NCBI GenBank assembly: GCA_950295325.1 | Contig: OX485803.1 | Coordinates: 4,028,001-4,092,000 of the forward strand | Source: Polytrichum commune | Taxonomy: Eukaryota > Streptophyta > Polytrichopsida > Polytrichales > Polytrichaceae | Direction of reading: 5' to 3' | Length of the DNA stretch: 64,000 bases | Shown here: in pieces, positions 47,572 through 59,319 of the stretch | Position numbering within the stretch: position 1 is the first letter of the stretch | How the letters are laid out: every line of letters begins with the position of its first letter | Program-made: the position numbers and the translations under genes | The notes under the pieces: model-generated | What the model was told of the DNA's origin: nothing | Database searches by the model: none | What the model saw: the letters and a program-made list of their open reading frames with translations, nothing else

Positions 47572-47955
47572 CTACACTAAAAAAATGGTATTTAAGTGTC
47601 ACGTGGTATTTTATGTTGCTATGGTAACTTTCTGGATGACGCTTTGTATGAATCAAGTGAACAAAATATTGTCGTGGATGATGGATGAGGTCACCCATTG
47701 GCCAAAACCCTAGCTTCTCTTACCAGCAACTTGTGATGAAGTATTGTCATGGATGTGTGAAGTTTGGATGAAAAACCGCTTGGGAAACGACGGTAATTTG
47801 CAACACTATAATTCTATACTCCCTCAACAAATTTACAAAGAATGACAAACAATGTTGGGTTAACATTTAGTGTTGGTGACACTATAGCGCGGTTTACAAT
47901 TAGTATTGAGCAAGACGATCAAGATTGGTGACACTAAATATGATATTTAGTGTAG
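47572..47955. mobile_element. MITE-G, copy 2
   Basis: Ends are CTACACTAAAAAAATGGTAT and the complement of CTACACTAAATATCATATTT, so the element also reads CACTA...TAGTG three bases in. It is 384 bp, non-coding, and collinear with copy 1. CACTA-type ends suggest mobilisation by a CACTA transposase, but the expected 3-bp duplication is not evident. Confidence 0.75.
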
Positions 47956-48109
47956 TTTTTCGTGAAGTAGAGAGAAGATTTCACGGCTAGGAATCAAACC
48001 GCCGACCACTAGCATAACATAGTTTAGGATCATCTTGGACCAATGTTCACCAGGTTTCATATCGACTCATATCAATTTATGTGTATGTTATGACTACTTT
48101 CTACATACC

Positions 48110-48600
48110 TTCTCTTACATTCATAAAGTAATCATCTACTACATTGGTTTCCCAATTAAAGCATGTTTGTATTCAAAGTCATGCGGTGCTATAATTATTC
48201 AACGAGATTGTAATGTTTTACCAAACAACGTCATTTATATTCTATAATGTCAGAACAACATAACATTATTCAGATTCATAACAATAATCTGTGGGACTGA
48301 CAATGTTCCACAGAATATTCCCGGATATTCCACACATTGGCCTCAATATATAGAATATTCCACATAATACTGTGAGTCCCACATAACACTGTTATGAATC
48401 TATTGAACTTTTTGTTAGTAAATAAATGAACTACGGAGTACGATGCAATTGGACTGCGTAACTCCCAATAGTAGCACGCGCTAAATGTTAAAATCAGTGT
48501 AGTTCACGTCTTATAATGGTCTTCGTAGCTCATTTATGGCTGGCTCACTTTAACCTCTCCAATGCAGTAATTTACTCTGGATGGACTGACAGTTGACTGC
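48110..48600 (+). repeat. Rep-E with a nested small inverted-repeat insert
   Basis: It matches 37150-37340, except that about 130-150 bp around 48260-48402 are absent there. That insert has inverted ends GATTCATAACAAT and the complement of GATTCATAACAGT and is palindrome-rich (gggact/agtccc). It is probably a tiny MITE; its exact borders are not fixed. Confidence 0.5.
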
Positions 48601-49189
48601 AGTTGGGTGTCCTTTCTGCTGTTGGGGTGCCCTTTTTTCCCACTGAGCATTCATATTGGCTCATACTATATTCTATCGCTCCATTATATTTACTTACTAC
48701 ACCTCTTTACATTCATCATGTACTTACGTCCAAGTTTTACTCAATCAAAGGCTCTGGGATGTTCCACCCAACCATTGAGGATGATATATGATTTAGGTAG
48801 CGGAAAACAAAAACTAAAGAATAGAAGAAAAGATGTTGGAGGCCATGGATAACTTAAGGTGGCAACTTGATGACACATGTGTAAATTAGCAATTTAACTC
48901 TTCTCTTCACTTTATTTCTTCTTTGTCTTTCCCTACACCTCCACATCATTCTGTCTGAACTTCTACAAATGTGAAGAACATGTTCAGGTCAACCCTAGTG
49001 TTGAAATCTAAAATTTGAAATGTACATGTATAGAACATGCCCAAAAACAATGGGTTGAAAATTTATTGGTTGAGCACTTCGGAGTTCATAAAAAACAAAT
49101 GGCATAAGTTGTTTCCGAGTTTAGGACATCTTCAAAGGAATTAAGTTAATCTTCAGTCTAGGTTAAACCGTTTAATTGATTACACTTAG
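48601..49189. other. Intergenic, nothing recognised
   Basis: AT-rich, with only short frames on the plus strand that lack domain content. Confidence 0.4.
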
Positions 49190-49590
49190 TCGGCTTTTTA
49201 CCCGTTGGTACTTTTAAAGTCTAGCGGGGGAGGACGTTCACCAAGCCTACCGAGGGGGTAATAATAAGAACTAACCCCTTATAGGTGGGTTGCTGGTTCA
49301 TCCCAACTTTAAGCTCATGAAACTCATTTTAGGGTCTCTAAACCTAACTTAGAGAATAATTTTGTTGAAAGTAACGGTTTCCAAGGTCTGCTATTCTAAT
49401 CAACGTTCTCACTCTTTCCTCCCTTGGTTCATCCTCCCATGTCGTAAGTGTTATGAACATTCACCCCCTACCAGAGGGGTGGTTTGGTTTCCTAACACCT
49501 ACTGAGGGCATTTTAAAATAAATGGACCCATGTACTAGGGTTGGTTGCCACTTCATCCAATTTTATACTCAACTCATTAATTTGGGGTCT
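49190..49590 (+). repeat. Rep-F copies
   Basis: Two related segments (49200-49340 and 49490-49590) share the order 'cctaccgagggggta / cctactgagggcatt', gttgctggttcatccc / gttgccacttcatcca and agctcatgaaactcatttta, and match 36985-37130. Confidence 0.55.
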
Positions 49591-49599
49591 TTCAATTGC

Positions 49600-51160
49600 T
49601 CCCTGGTAGTTGTGAGTCACACAAATCATCAAGTTATTGCCAATTGGTGTGCCAACAATGATAAATAAGTACCAAATTGCACTTGAGTTCATAGACTATG
49701 TTGGACTCAATTTTATCAATAAAATTAGAAAAGACAAATTATTTTTATGAAATGTTGTAGTGTTGAAGTTTTTGATAAATTAAACTCTTAGGAATATATT
49801 TTTAAAATAAGAAATTAATACTTAATTGAAGGGTCTTTAATATTCCGTTATTAAAGACATCGAAGGGAGGCCTCTTACTTGTACACAATTTATGGTATTT
49901 AGTGTCATGTCCATTATTTGCAAAGGGCTAAAAGTAGATGCCTAGAGGTCTCATAGTGTCACATCCACTAATTGCCAATATGGTACTATTCATTAACACA
50001 AGTTTTTTTTTTTAAGTAAACAATTATTTACATTATGTGTTTTAGTCTAGCACATTAAGATACTTGAGATGATAATTTTGCGTTGTAGTATGCAAGGGGG
50101 TTGATATTATTGAAAATTATAATCCTTTGTATTCAACTTGTAGACCATATTATAACATAAGCACGCACCTTATGGCGCTATTGAACATACTCATGCCAAG
50201 GTGTCAGTAAGCCTACTTCAATGCCAAGTGTCATTAGGTGACACAAATAATGAAGTTGTTGATAATTAGTGTAACTTTGCATACCCTCAAAATAGGGTAA
50301 GTGATACTATTATGCATGTGAAACTATATACATAACTGGTGTATCAACCTTGAGCTTCACATCATTCACTCGAGATAATTCCCTTTTGCCCTTTATCTCC
50401 CACTTCTTGCATTCAATGTCACAATGTAAGAAATTAGATTTCTTTTGTTGACATTATGTAACATGTGTGGGTTTTCGTAACAATGGGGGGTGGGGGCTCC
50501 TTGATTTATTGTATGCACATGTGATAGCCATATATTATGATGACCTTTTAAGTTGGATTCTAAGTGTTTTAAAGACCACACTATCAACAGTGGTTGGGGA
50601 GATTCATCAACCTTGTTCTACATCGGAATTTACACAAAATTTATCACTATATTCATTAATTAGAGACTTTGGAAAGTCTCAAAATAAATGCAAATGGTTT
50701 AATATCTAATTCAATTTCTTATTGTGATGATATGTATTTGTGCCAAGTTGGTTAGTGTTGCTAATGCAAATCACTTTATTAAGTCACGTTGAATACATTT
50801 TTGTTTTTTTGTTTTTCTTGTTCTTTATTTGAAAACCACGTCCTTACATAGTCTTAAAATCATGAAAAAATCTCCGATTACCGAATAAAGTGATAAATGT
50901 AACCTCAACTGAAATATAATCATCTTCATACTTCACTTCAACGGATGATAATTACGTCTTAAGAAATAAATAGATCCTTTGTTATGACTCATGATTTGTT
51001 TCTAGTTCGTTCCAGTGATAGGAACATAGTATTATGTATTCGTATTAGCAATTTGCCGCTTTTAGTGGTGGTGCCTCCGCCAGTGTAACACTCCACATGC
51101 ACTTCCACCACCATTTTGGAGTAGAAATAGGGAATTGAATTGTGATGGTACATAACATTA
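49600..51160. other. Gene desert
   Basis: No supported feature on either strand. AT-rich. Confidence 0.5.
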
Positions 51161-51204
51161 CTTTGCCTTCTTAGTGTGTGTCAATTCCCAAGATTTGCCA
51201 CACG

Positions 51205-52000
51205 TCGCACCGCTTGCAGCTCTATCAAATTCAGCTCTGCGTGTGGCACGAGGGAGCATCCGCCGAGAAGTGTGCGGCTCGAATCACCAACAATACCTAG
51301 GGCTAGAGAAGGTGAGGACGACGGTGAGGAGTACTTCTTGTTGTGGCGGTGATGGATACGTCCTTTCGGTACTTTAAAATCATGTATACGGAGAACGGAA
51401 TATGTCGCCACCCAGTTTCGAAGCTTGAGAAAGCAACCATGCATGATACTGCGAATAGCCACAAATCGTTTCTCCCAATGAATGGGGTGAGCCGACCGCT
51501 AGTTACAGATAAACTGGTTGAGTTTGAGAAACAACCGGGTGAAGCTCAAGACTTCAGGAAAACCCACCCACCACTTTACAGGAATCTGCGAAAGACGCCT
51601 CAAACTAATAAACAAAACCCGAAAGGTCGCAACGTGTAACCGGCTGGACTTGGATTTTGACACATTGTGCCCAAAAATCTCCGCGGACACTTGTTTCACC
51701 GCTTGCAGCTACCAAAGCGGACTCTGAATCTGGTACGAGGAGGAAGCACCCGTGGAAATCATGCACCGCAAATCACAAACAATGGCCGAACCCACAGTCG
51801 AAGGCGAGGACAAGGGTGGAGTACGTGCCCCATGTTACGGCGTCGGTGGAGATGCCCTTCAAAAGTACTTAAAATCTTGTCTACGGAGAACGGAATGTGT
51901 TCCAGCTTTTGAAGCTTTAGATAGCAGTCAGTTGATGGAACTGGTTGCTACGGTGACTGCAGCAAGACAAGCGTGGTCGCTGCTTCACCATCGTCATCGC
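51205..52000 (+). repeat. Tandem duplication, 494-bp period, including Rep-D copy 3
   Basis: 51205-51410 and 51699-51905 are diverged copies. Both open with caccgcttgcagct, continue with cacaaacaatggc or caccaacaatacc, and reach tctacggagaacggaat or tatacggagaacggaat. The second half of the first unit is Rep-D (51505-51700). The second unit carries an open frame of 87 codons with no recognised domain. The segment is more GC-rich than its surroundings. Confidence 0.7.
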
Positions 52001-52019
52001 AAAGCAAGCACTTGATATA

Positions 52020-55000
52020 TACAGGCCCCATGCTTGCCTGGAATCTTTGCTGTGTTTCCAGATATGGATTTGTCGCAAGTATGATGTGAAGCTCCAGAAT
52101 CTAGACCTTAGACGATTTCAACGTCAGCATAAATTTCAAGTGTCCCGGCTCCCATATAGATGCTTTTGCCCAACTGAGAAATGTTTTTGGAAAGGATGAA
52201 TGAGGCTGTGCATATGACATCGTTGGAAGGTCTAGATCCCCCCCCCCCCCCCAAATGTCAATACTTGTAAAGTCTTGGCACCAAACTTGTGTTGATTTGG
52301 CTAAAACATGAGTTTGCGAGCGAGCCCATAAAGAGTGGTGTTGGGCTATTAAGGAACTAGCTTTCTAGCTCATCATACGAGAATGGGTGGGCTAAGTTAA
52401 CCTTTCATAGGCAAACCCCAAGGTTTACGGTGACGGGTCCCATGGGCCAGACCAAGGGGAAAACCTATTTTAGATCTCAAAAGTTTCTCAAATTTCTTGG
52501 GATGGCAAGTGAAGGAGTTTCACCCAACTTTCAACATACTCTCCGATACATGACAAGCTAATAAGCTCTAAATAGGAGATTCTCTCCAAGAAGGCCAAGA
52601 AGGATCAAAACCCACAATTTTGTCTTTCTTTAAAGGACTTCACACATCATTCTAATGCACTGCATACGAATCTACTTGTGACTAAGAATTACAACAATAA
52701 TTTCATAAGGACCTATCCTCTTTTGTCATTTTCTTATTAAAAAATGTGTTGACAACTAGTGTGCAACTAGTAAACAATATTCACAAGTGGAGTGCAACAA
52801 AAACACAAAAATCCTTGATGGAAGAAGGATTTTCATGTCCAACTTTCACTCCTCATAAAGAATATTGACAAAGTAAGCTTCTAGAGAAAATATGCATGCA
52901 TATACATGTAACTTGGATCTTATACTATCCCAAAATTGATTCAAACTACTATAGATGTTTATAATTCATACGAAATGCACATTAACTCACAAATGAATTA
53001 AGCTTGACATGTAGACGTTGATCATCATCATCATCATATATACTGGGTGTATACCCAAAATTCATAAGAAATTATTTGCCGCTCGTACTTGTCTTGAATT
53101 ATATATGTTTTTTTTCATTCAACCCAATGTTATCTTCCTTCCTTGCTTCCTACATGGCCCAAGACTAACTGGGTGAAGACCTAGGGTACAAGGAGTTTGG
53201 TGGGTATGAAGATGGGTATGTGGATGGTCCACCCGGTATGAGCAGGGTATAAGCCGTGTATGATTCAACTTGGGTGAGGAGAGGGGTCAAACACCACACT
53301 CTCGTTTTAAAGAACTTGCTTGGTTGCTCTTCTAAGCTCTCCCCATGCAACTCTCCTCTCCTCCACACTTAAGGCATTTGTTTTGTCACCATACTTTGTT
53401 ATTCAAGTTCAATACATGAGTGTTTCTTGTTTGTTATTGTGTTTGTGATGGTCTTAACGTTGATGTTGGTTTGAAGAGGGAAAATCACCAAATTTATGGG
53501 TTCTCTTGTTAATGTTTTCCTTCCATACGTATTTTTGAAGGGAGGATCTAGACTTGGTGGTTCTTGCGTACATAGCTTATATTTGTGCCTGATGAGGAAA
53601 AGATCAACAACCTTTTTGAGTTATATAACTATTTTTGCCTTTCACAAGTACGCTTAGGGAAGGGATATTTCTTATTATAGAAGAATATCGGGTTCATTGG
53701 AGGAAGTGCATTGTGTTGCAATTGGGTATGGGTATTTCCAAGACCTGGTCCAATTCCCATAGTTTGAGTCAACATGTTTGTGCCAAACATCATATGATTC
53801 AAACCCTCGACCTCGTGGGTGAGGAAGCAAGGACATACTGCTTAAGTACTTACTTCCCGCTGCCTAACATAGAGAATAAAATAGCTATATTCATCATGCT
53901 AGAAAATTTTGGTATTAGAAATAGGGTGTTGAATACATATTTTTCAAAAATAAACATTACCATCATAAATAATTGAACTAGCAAACACCTTATGATGCTT
54001 CTAACAATAGACTCTCAACAAAGAACATGCAGGCATTTTTGAAACGCAAGCTTTCATCTCATCCATTCATACTAAAATGTTTGTACTTAGTTTTTGACTT
54101 AATGGGTTCCAATAGTTTGAATTTGGTGGTCTTCAATTCTAACCTTGATACAAAATAGCCAAAAACAATGAATAATGCAAAATAGACAGCTCATAGTTCA
54201 CAACCTCTTCACAACATCCTTACTTGATGAAAAAAAGAGTGAGTGTAAGCAACAAATTTGCTTATGTCCCTAATCAACATTCTTACCAAATCAACAAAAA
54301 CTTGCTTACCTCTCCAATTTTGGAGTCAAATTGCCTAGAAATAAAAATGAGAATTATGTTGTAAATTGCCACTGTAGTGTTGCCAACAAAAAATGCAAAC
54401 CTAACATTATTTATCATTCTTTGTAGTAAAAAGTTGGACATTATAGATTTACAATTTTGTAAGTACTATCACTTACTAAATGATTTTCAACCAAATTTTA
54501 ATCATCCATAATAATAATTTATGAATAAAAAAATGTCAACATGCAAAATATACCAAAAGTGGAAGTAGGCTATAATTAAACACGAGATTGCAATTTAGTC
54601 TCACAATGACTATAGTTGCTACTCAATACGAAGGTATAGTATGGTGGATTAAGCTTGTAAACATCATTTTGAAGTATATAGCATTGTTTATGCAATCATA
54701 CCATACCTTAGGACAACCAAACAACAAGGTCAAGTTACTCTTACCTTGTAGTGCAATTAATCATATTCAACTCTCTCATCTCCTAACATTGTAGGACATG
54801 GTAGTTCACATTTTATACTTCTTAAAGAATTCTCCCTAACTACTATGTCCTTCTCTTAGTTGCACACTGGATTTGTTGTCTATGACTGGCCTTACTCATT
54901 CAACTATCATGTTGTAAGACTATAGCCAATTTTACCAAACTTTTTATTGTAATTGCTACCAAAGTAACAAAGACTCTCATGTTAATGTATCTGATTGTTT

Positions 55001-55795
55001 GGCTATGCTCTAGCCAATTTACAAGATGCTTAGTTGCCACACAATCTATCTTGATTGTAGCTCCTATAGCCTTCTAGAATTTACCAAGCTATGGCTATAT
55101 CTTATTTATTGTGGATTAATTTGGTTCATGTTCATTCATGAAAAAGGGTTTGTCCTATCACATCATCCACTCCCAAATGCTTCACTTCCCCTATATGATT
55201 GGCTCGCTTTTGGCCACACTATTCACTAACTTCAATGATTAGAGCCACAAATTACATATATCATGACAACCACTTATCCAAACATCAAATTCATTCACAC
55301 ATCATAGCTTAAACAATCTCTCCAAGTATTTTCCCAACTTCATATAATCACATCGATATCACAAAAGTTGATGTTTTGTCTTTGGTTTAAATTACTCATT
55401 ATATCAAAAAATATTACCAGGCTATATCATGGATCATTGTTTGTTCATTTATAAAGGCAATGTCTATAGCCCACACTCCCATCACATGATTTTGTGGCTA
55501 TACTCTTATGTGTCATCTCTCTCACGTGCTTAGCCTATGGCATGCGCTACTAGCTCACACAACTATAATTCTAAATTACAATGCAATGTGATATGTCTTA
55601 GACGTCGGAAAATGTTTCTTTTATATCACTAGACACATGTGCAATTGCCAATGAGCCAAAAAATGCTAGCAACTGTGTATAGCCTTCCAGTTACATTGCT
55701 TTTAAGTCTTGGTCATACTTTATGAACTATAGTTTAGTAATCTACTTCCTATAACCAATTTGAACATGCTATACCAAAAAACCATACTACAAATA
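52020..55795. other. Gene desert
   Basis: It contains a 15-C run at 52238-52252 and a short (ATC)n at about 53023-53037. A plus-strand frame at 53635-53976 has no recognised domain. I see no supported gene. Confidence 0.5.
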
Positions 55796-55799
55796 ATAA

Positions 55800-55960
55800 A
55801 ATGACACTCTAGAGCCAAGTAGGATGGTTAGTGGATGTCTTGCATGTGCCCGTGTTTGTTGAATGCGAAGATCCGGATTTGAAACCTTGAAAGGCCCGTA
55901 TAAAACTATGCTTAAAAATAATTTTTTAAAAATAAAAAAATAAGACAAAAACTTCATGGT
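55800..55960 (+). mobile_element. Weak SINE candidate
   Basis: An A-box-like tggttagtgga at about 55826 and a B-box-like ggatttgaaacc at about 55873 stand 47 bp apart, followed by an A/T-rich tail at 55910-55940. The boxes are imperfect and no duplication was found. Confidence 0.25.
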
Positions 55961-56121
55961 GTGATTTTGGATCAAACCCTTCGCCGTGTCTCCCTTCAGT
56001 TTACGAATGGGAGAAGTACTCCGCGGTTACTCTAGAGTAAATTGTTATCTTGATGCAACCTAAATGGTGTAATCCAAGCAAAAGGAATCAAGGTGGAAGT
56101 TTGGTAGGGAACAATTGGGGG

Positions 56122-56469
56122 TCATTAGAGTTATCCTTTAACTCAACCGGAGTTTTAGTAGGGAGTTGGTTGTTTCGCATGCATAACTTTCCATGTTTGG
56201 TAAGTTGTGGGTGCATGCTTGGAGTCAATGTGGAGGTTTGAACGAAGGACATTCCATATTAGTTCATTGGGTACCAAACTCATTTTGGCATGCCAAGAGA
56301 CGCCAAAATGAGTTTGGTACCCAATGAACTAATATGGAATGTCCTTCGTTCAAACCTCCACATTGACTCCAAGCATGCACCCACAACTTACCAAACATGG
56401 AAAGTTATGCATGCGAAACAACCAACTCCCTACTAAACCTCCGGTTGAATTAAAGGATAACTCTATTGA
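56122..56469. repeat. Near-perfect long inverted repeat, 168-bp arms, 12-bp loop
   Basis: The left arm 56122-56289 and the right arm 56302-56469 are complementary. The inner 130 bases are identical and I see only three mismatches, all in the outer 40 bases. The loop is atgccaagagac. There is no coding content. Transcription would give a long double-stranded hairpin that a plant Dicer-like enzyme could cut; that outcome is inferred. Confidence 0.95.
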
Positions 56470-56909
56470 GGAACAAAATACTAGAGGGTGTTTGATCAAG
56501 CCCTAGAATGATAGTTCACTCACACTTACCACTACATGCCATCAATGAGCGGTTCCTACTAACAAGGGCCATTATTAGAGTTGGTTTAGCCGGTGAGAGC
56601 CACTAGATGTAACCAATACTAATACCCGCTGTTCACTGATGGCCCGCACCAGTAAGTGTGGGTGGGCTATAAGTTTCCAACAACCACTGACTACCTCTCC
56701 AAGCCTTCTTTCACTCTAACTCAATAGAAACCACGTGCAAATATCATCTCCAACTTCGTCATTCGAATGGGCACTTTGTCATTGAGAAAAATGGGTAGAG
56801 AGCCCATTTGCACAAATTGATACTTGATGTTACACAAGGATGGAGACTTCTCACTAGAAGATCATCCACGTAAGTTCTCTATAATTGCTCTCAAGAAGCT
56901 CAAAGCCAC

Positions 56910-58066
56910 TCTTTCTTTATTTGCAGGAGACCTCATCAGCTTTGGTTGCTGCTATGACAAATAACAAAGCTTGTGGGGGTGATAGACTCTCACTCAAATT
57001 AATCCTCTTCTTTCTTGTCCTTTGTAAGGAAGAGCTCATTGTAGCAATATTGTTGGGTTTTATTTTAAATGGTCGTTTCTGCTCACATAGAGCCACCAAA
57101 GTGATGAACATGTTGCTTCACAATGGCGGCAATAGAATAAACCAAACAAATTTGATGCCTATCACTATACGCTTCATGTCATGTAGAAAATCTATGCCAC
57201 AACACTGCAATACAAATTTGGGATTTTATCTTATTTTAATGGAGGCGATTGATAGCGAACAATCAACATAGTCCCCTTTTGTGGTACATTATAACAATAT
57301 TGTCTTGTAACAAGGAATCATTTAATGGACCAAAGGCTCTACACAAGATTGTATGTTCTTGAAACTTGATTTTGCAAAAGCCGACAATAAGGCGGTTGGA
57401 GATTTTTTTTTTGGTTCTTTGACATATTGCTCAAGCTAGCAATGCCTCAACAACAAGCATGCCAACAATTTCCTCGTCCATACAAGGCTTGGGCAAGGGT
57501 GTCCATTCGCACCTTACATGTCTCTCTTGATGGAGGAAACTCACAACCAAATAATCAAAGCCATGACTCATTGTGCTCAACAGTCAAGTCATTGCTCATC
57601 AACCTCCTCAAAAGTTGTGCTCATGGTATTATTTTCTAGTAGGCGGACAATATCACTTTCGCAATCAAAGCCAACAAACTCTTGTACAACTCGGTGGTCG
57701 TCCTTGAGAAGTTCACGTGTGCAACATGCTTGTAGATTAATTAAACATAATCGTCACATATTGGTTCAAGAAGATAAATAAACATGAGTAATTGGGCACC
57801 TCTAGGTGGCAATGGCTACCTTGCACGGGGATCTAAAGTTACAGGGCACACCTTTTGATTCGCATCTTATCAACTTGGATGACAATGTTTTCTTCTCAAA
57901 ATCTAGAGTCAAGAAGAAATTGACGTTCTTGGTAAAGGATAAGTTTTTTTTCTTCTTCTTGCATGTCGTCAACAATGTCCTTATGTCTTCTTTGGTGGCA
58001 CTTGACCATCATTTAGGGTTCGCTCCAAGGATTCCTCAAAAGTTGAAGACTATGCTTGAGAACTAG
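56910..58066 (+). pseudogene. L1-type LINE reverse transcriptase relic
   Basis: Motifs of a plant LINE reverse transcriptase appear in order on the plus strand: TNNKACGGDRLSLK (about 56955, standing for KAPGPDG), MNMLLHNGGN ... MPITI (about 57105, standing for LLHKGG...RPITL), FLKLDFAKAD (57356-57385, palm motif A, with Asn after the Asp), GQGCPFAPYMSLLMEE (about 57491), ADNITFAIKAN (57643, motif C with Asn replacing the second Asp of ADD) and VVNNVLMSSLVA (about 57965). The first three are in one frame separated by stops; the motif C block is in another. In an intact element this enzyme copies LINE RNA into DNA at the target. It is inactive here. Confidence 0.8.
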
Positions 58067-58644
58067 CTTTAGTATGGGCTTGCATCATGAGGGTTGACTC
58101 TTCATACCACATATGAAGTAATATGAGTGTTGAAATGGATATTATATGAGACATTAAGGTACATAGCATACATAAGGGGGGGGGGATTGAGGATATTGTG
58201 CATATAAATAAAAATGCTACCAATAATGCTACAGTAGAGGCAGATGTACCAAAGGGGGGCCCTAAGGTTTAGAGAAAAATATGATAACAAATGTGTTAGT
58301 TTAATCCAATTACATATTCATATTTTGTTTTCATTTTGCTAGCGTCCCCAAAGACCATCCAATCCATTGTTTTGGTAGGGCTTGTTGTTGTGTGTTAAAA
58401 AAGTTATTTTTCATTTTATTCCAAATTGGACGCTCTTCAAGTGCTCTTTGGACCCTTCAATTACGCTCTCCGGATTGTGCCATTGTCATGGAAGACCACC
58501 TAAATATACAAAATCAAGTTTGACTACCAAGACTTGGTATATTGAAAGGTTCTATAGAATGCACCAAAATTTAGTAATAAGTGGGTGACTAAAAATACCT
58601 ATTGACCTAATGCCCACATGATCTTATGTTGGGAATTCTAATAA

Positions 58645-58975
58645 CACACCTATGGCAACCAAAGTGCATGTGATATTAAGGAGGTTTGTAGTGCTGACAT
58701 GGTAGCATGATAATAGAGAATTTGTGTAGTGTGTGCCATTATGGAATAACACTAAGTCAACATTGCAATGATGACAATGATGACCACGTGATGCATGTGA
58801 GCGTGTGGTTTGAATCAATTCATGAATTATTTTAATGTCAAAACCTGTGACATATGGGAGGTAAATGTGACAACAATGAGGGAGATTTAAACTGAGCACA
58901 TCCATTTCCTAGGGTTTAGGGATATAAGGGAGGGATTGACAATATTGAGATTAGGGTGTGTTCTAGGATTAGATT
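58645..58975 (+). repeat. Rep-A, uninterrupted copy
   Basis: It carries both the ggcaaccaaagtgcatgtga block and the gagatttaaactgagcacat block that are separated by the LINE at 33586-34799. It therefore represents the pre-insertion arrangement. Confidence 0.6.
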
Positions 58976-59279
58976 ATTATGACTTACATCCCATGAATGG
59001 GAAAAAAACTATTATGTGACTTTCTCATTAGAAAGTAGAAGTCAATAGTATATGTAGATTATATTTTGTGTATGTAGTGGAGGCAATTACCATAATAAAT
59101 TGAAACCCTTGGTATAAATACTTGAGTGTATTATCTAGGATACCATATGTATACAATTTTTTTTCTTTATCTATTTATTGATAACCAAATAAATGTTTCA
59201 TAGTCAACCACACACGTCATTTAAATCTTAAATGAAGATTCCACCCCAGAGGCTTCCGTCCATGGCATGCACTAAATAA

Positions 59280-59282
<3 letters not shown>

Positions 59283-59311
<29 letters not shown>
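59283..59311. repeat. (GT)n microsatellite
   Basis: About 14 GT units followed by a G-rich stretch. Confidence 0.97.
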
Positions 59312-59313
<2 letters not shown>

Positions 59314-59319
59314 GAGGGG

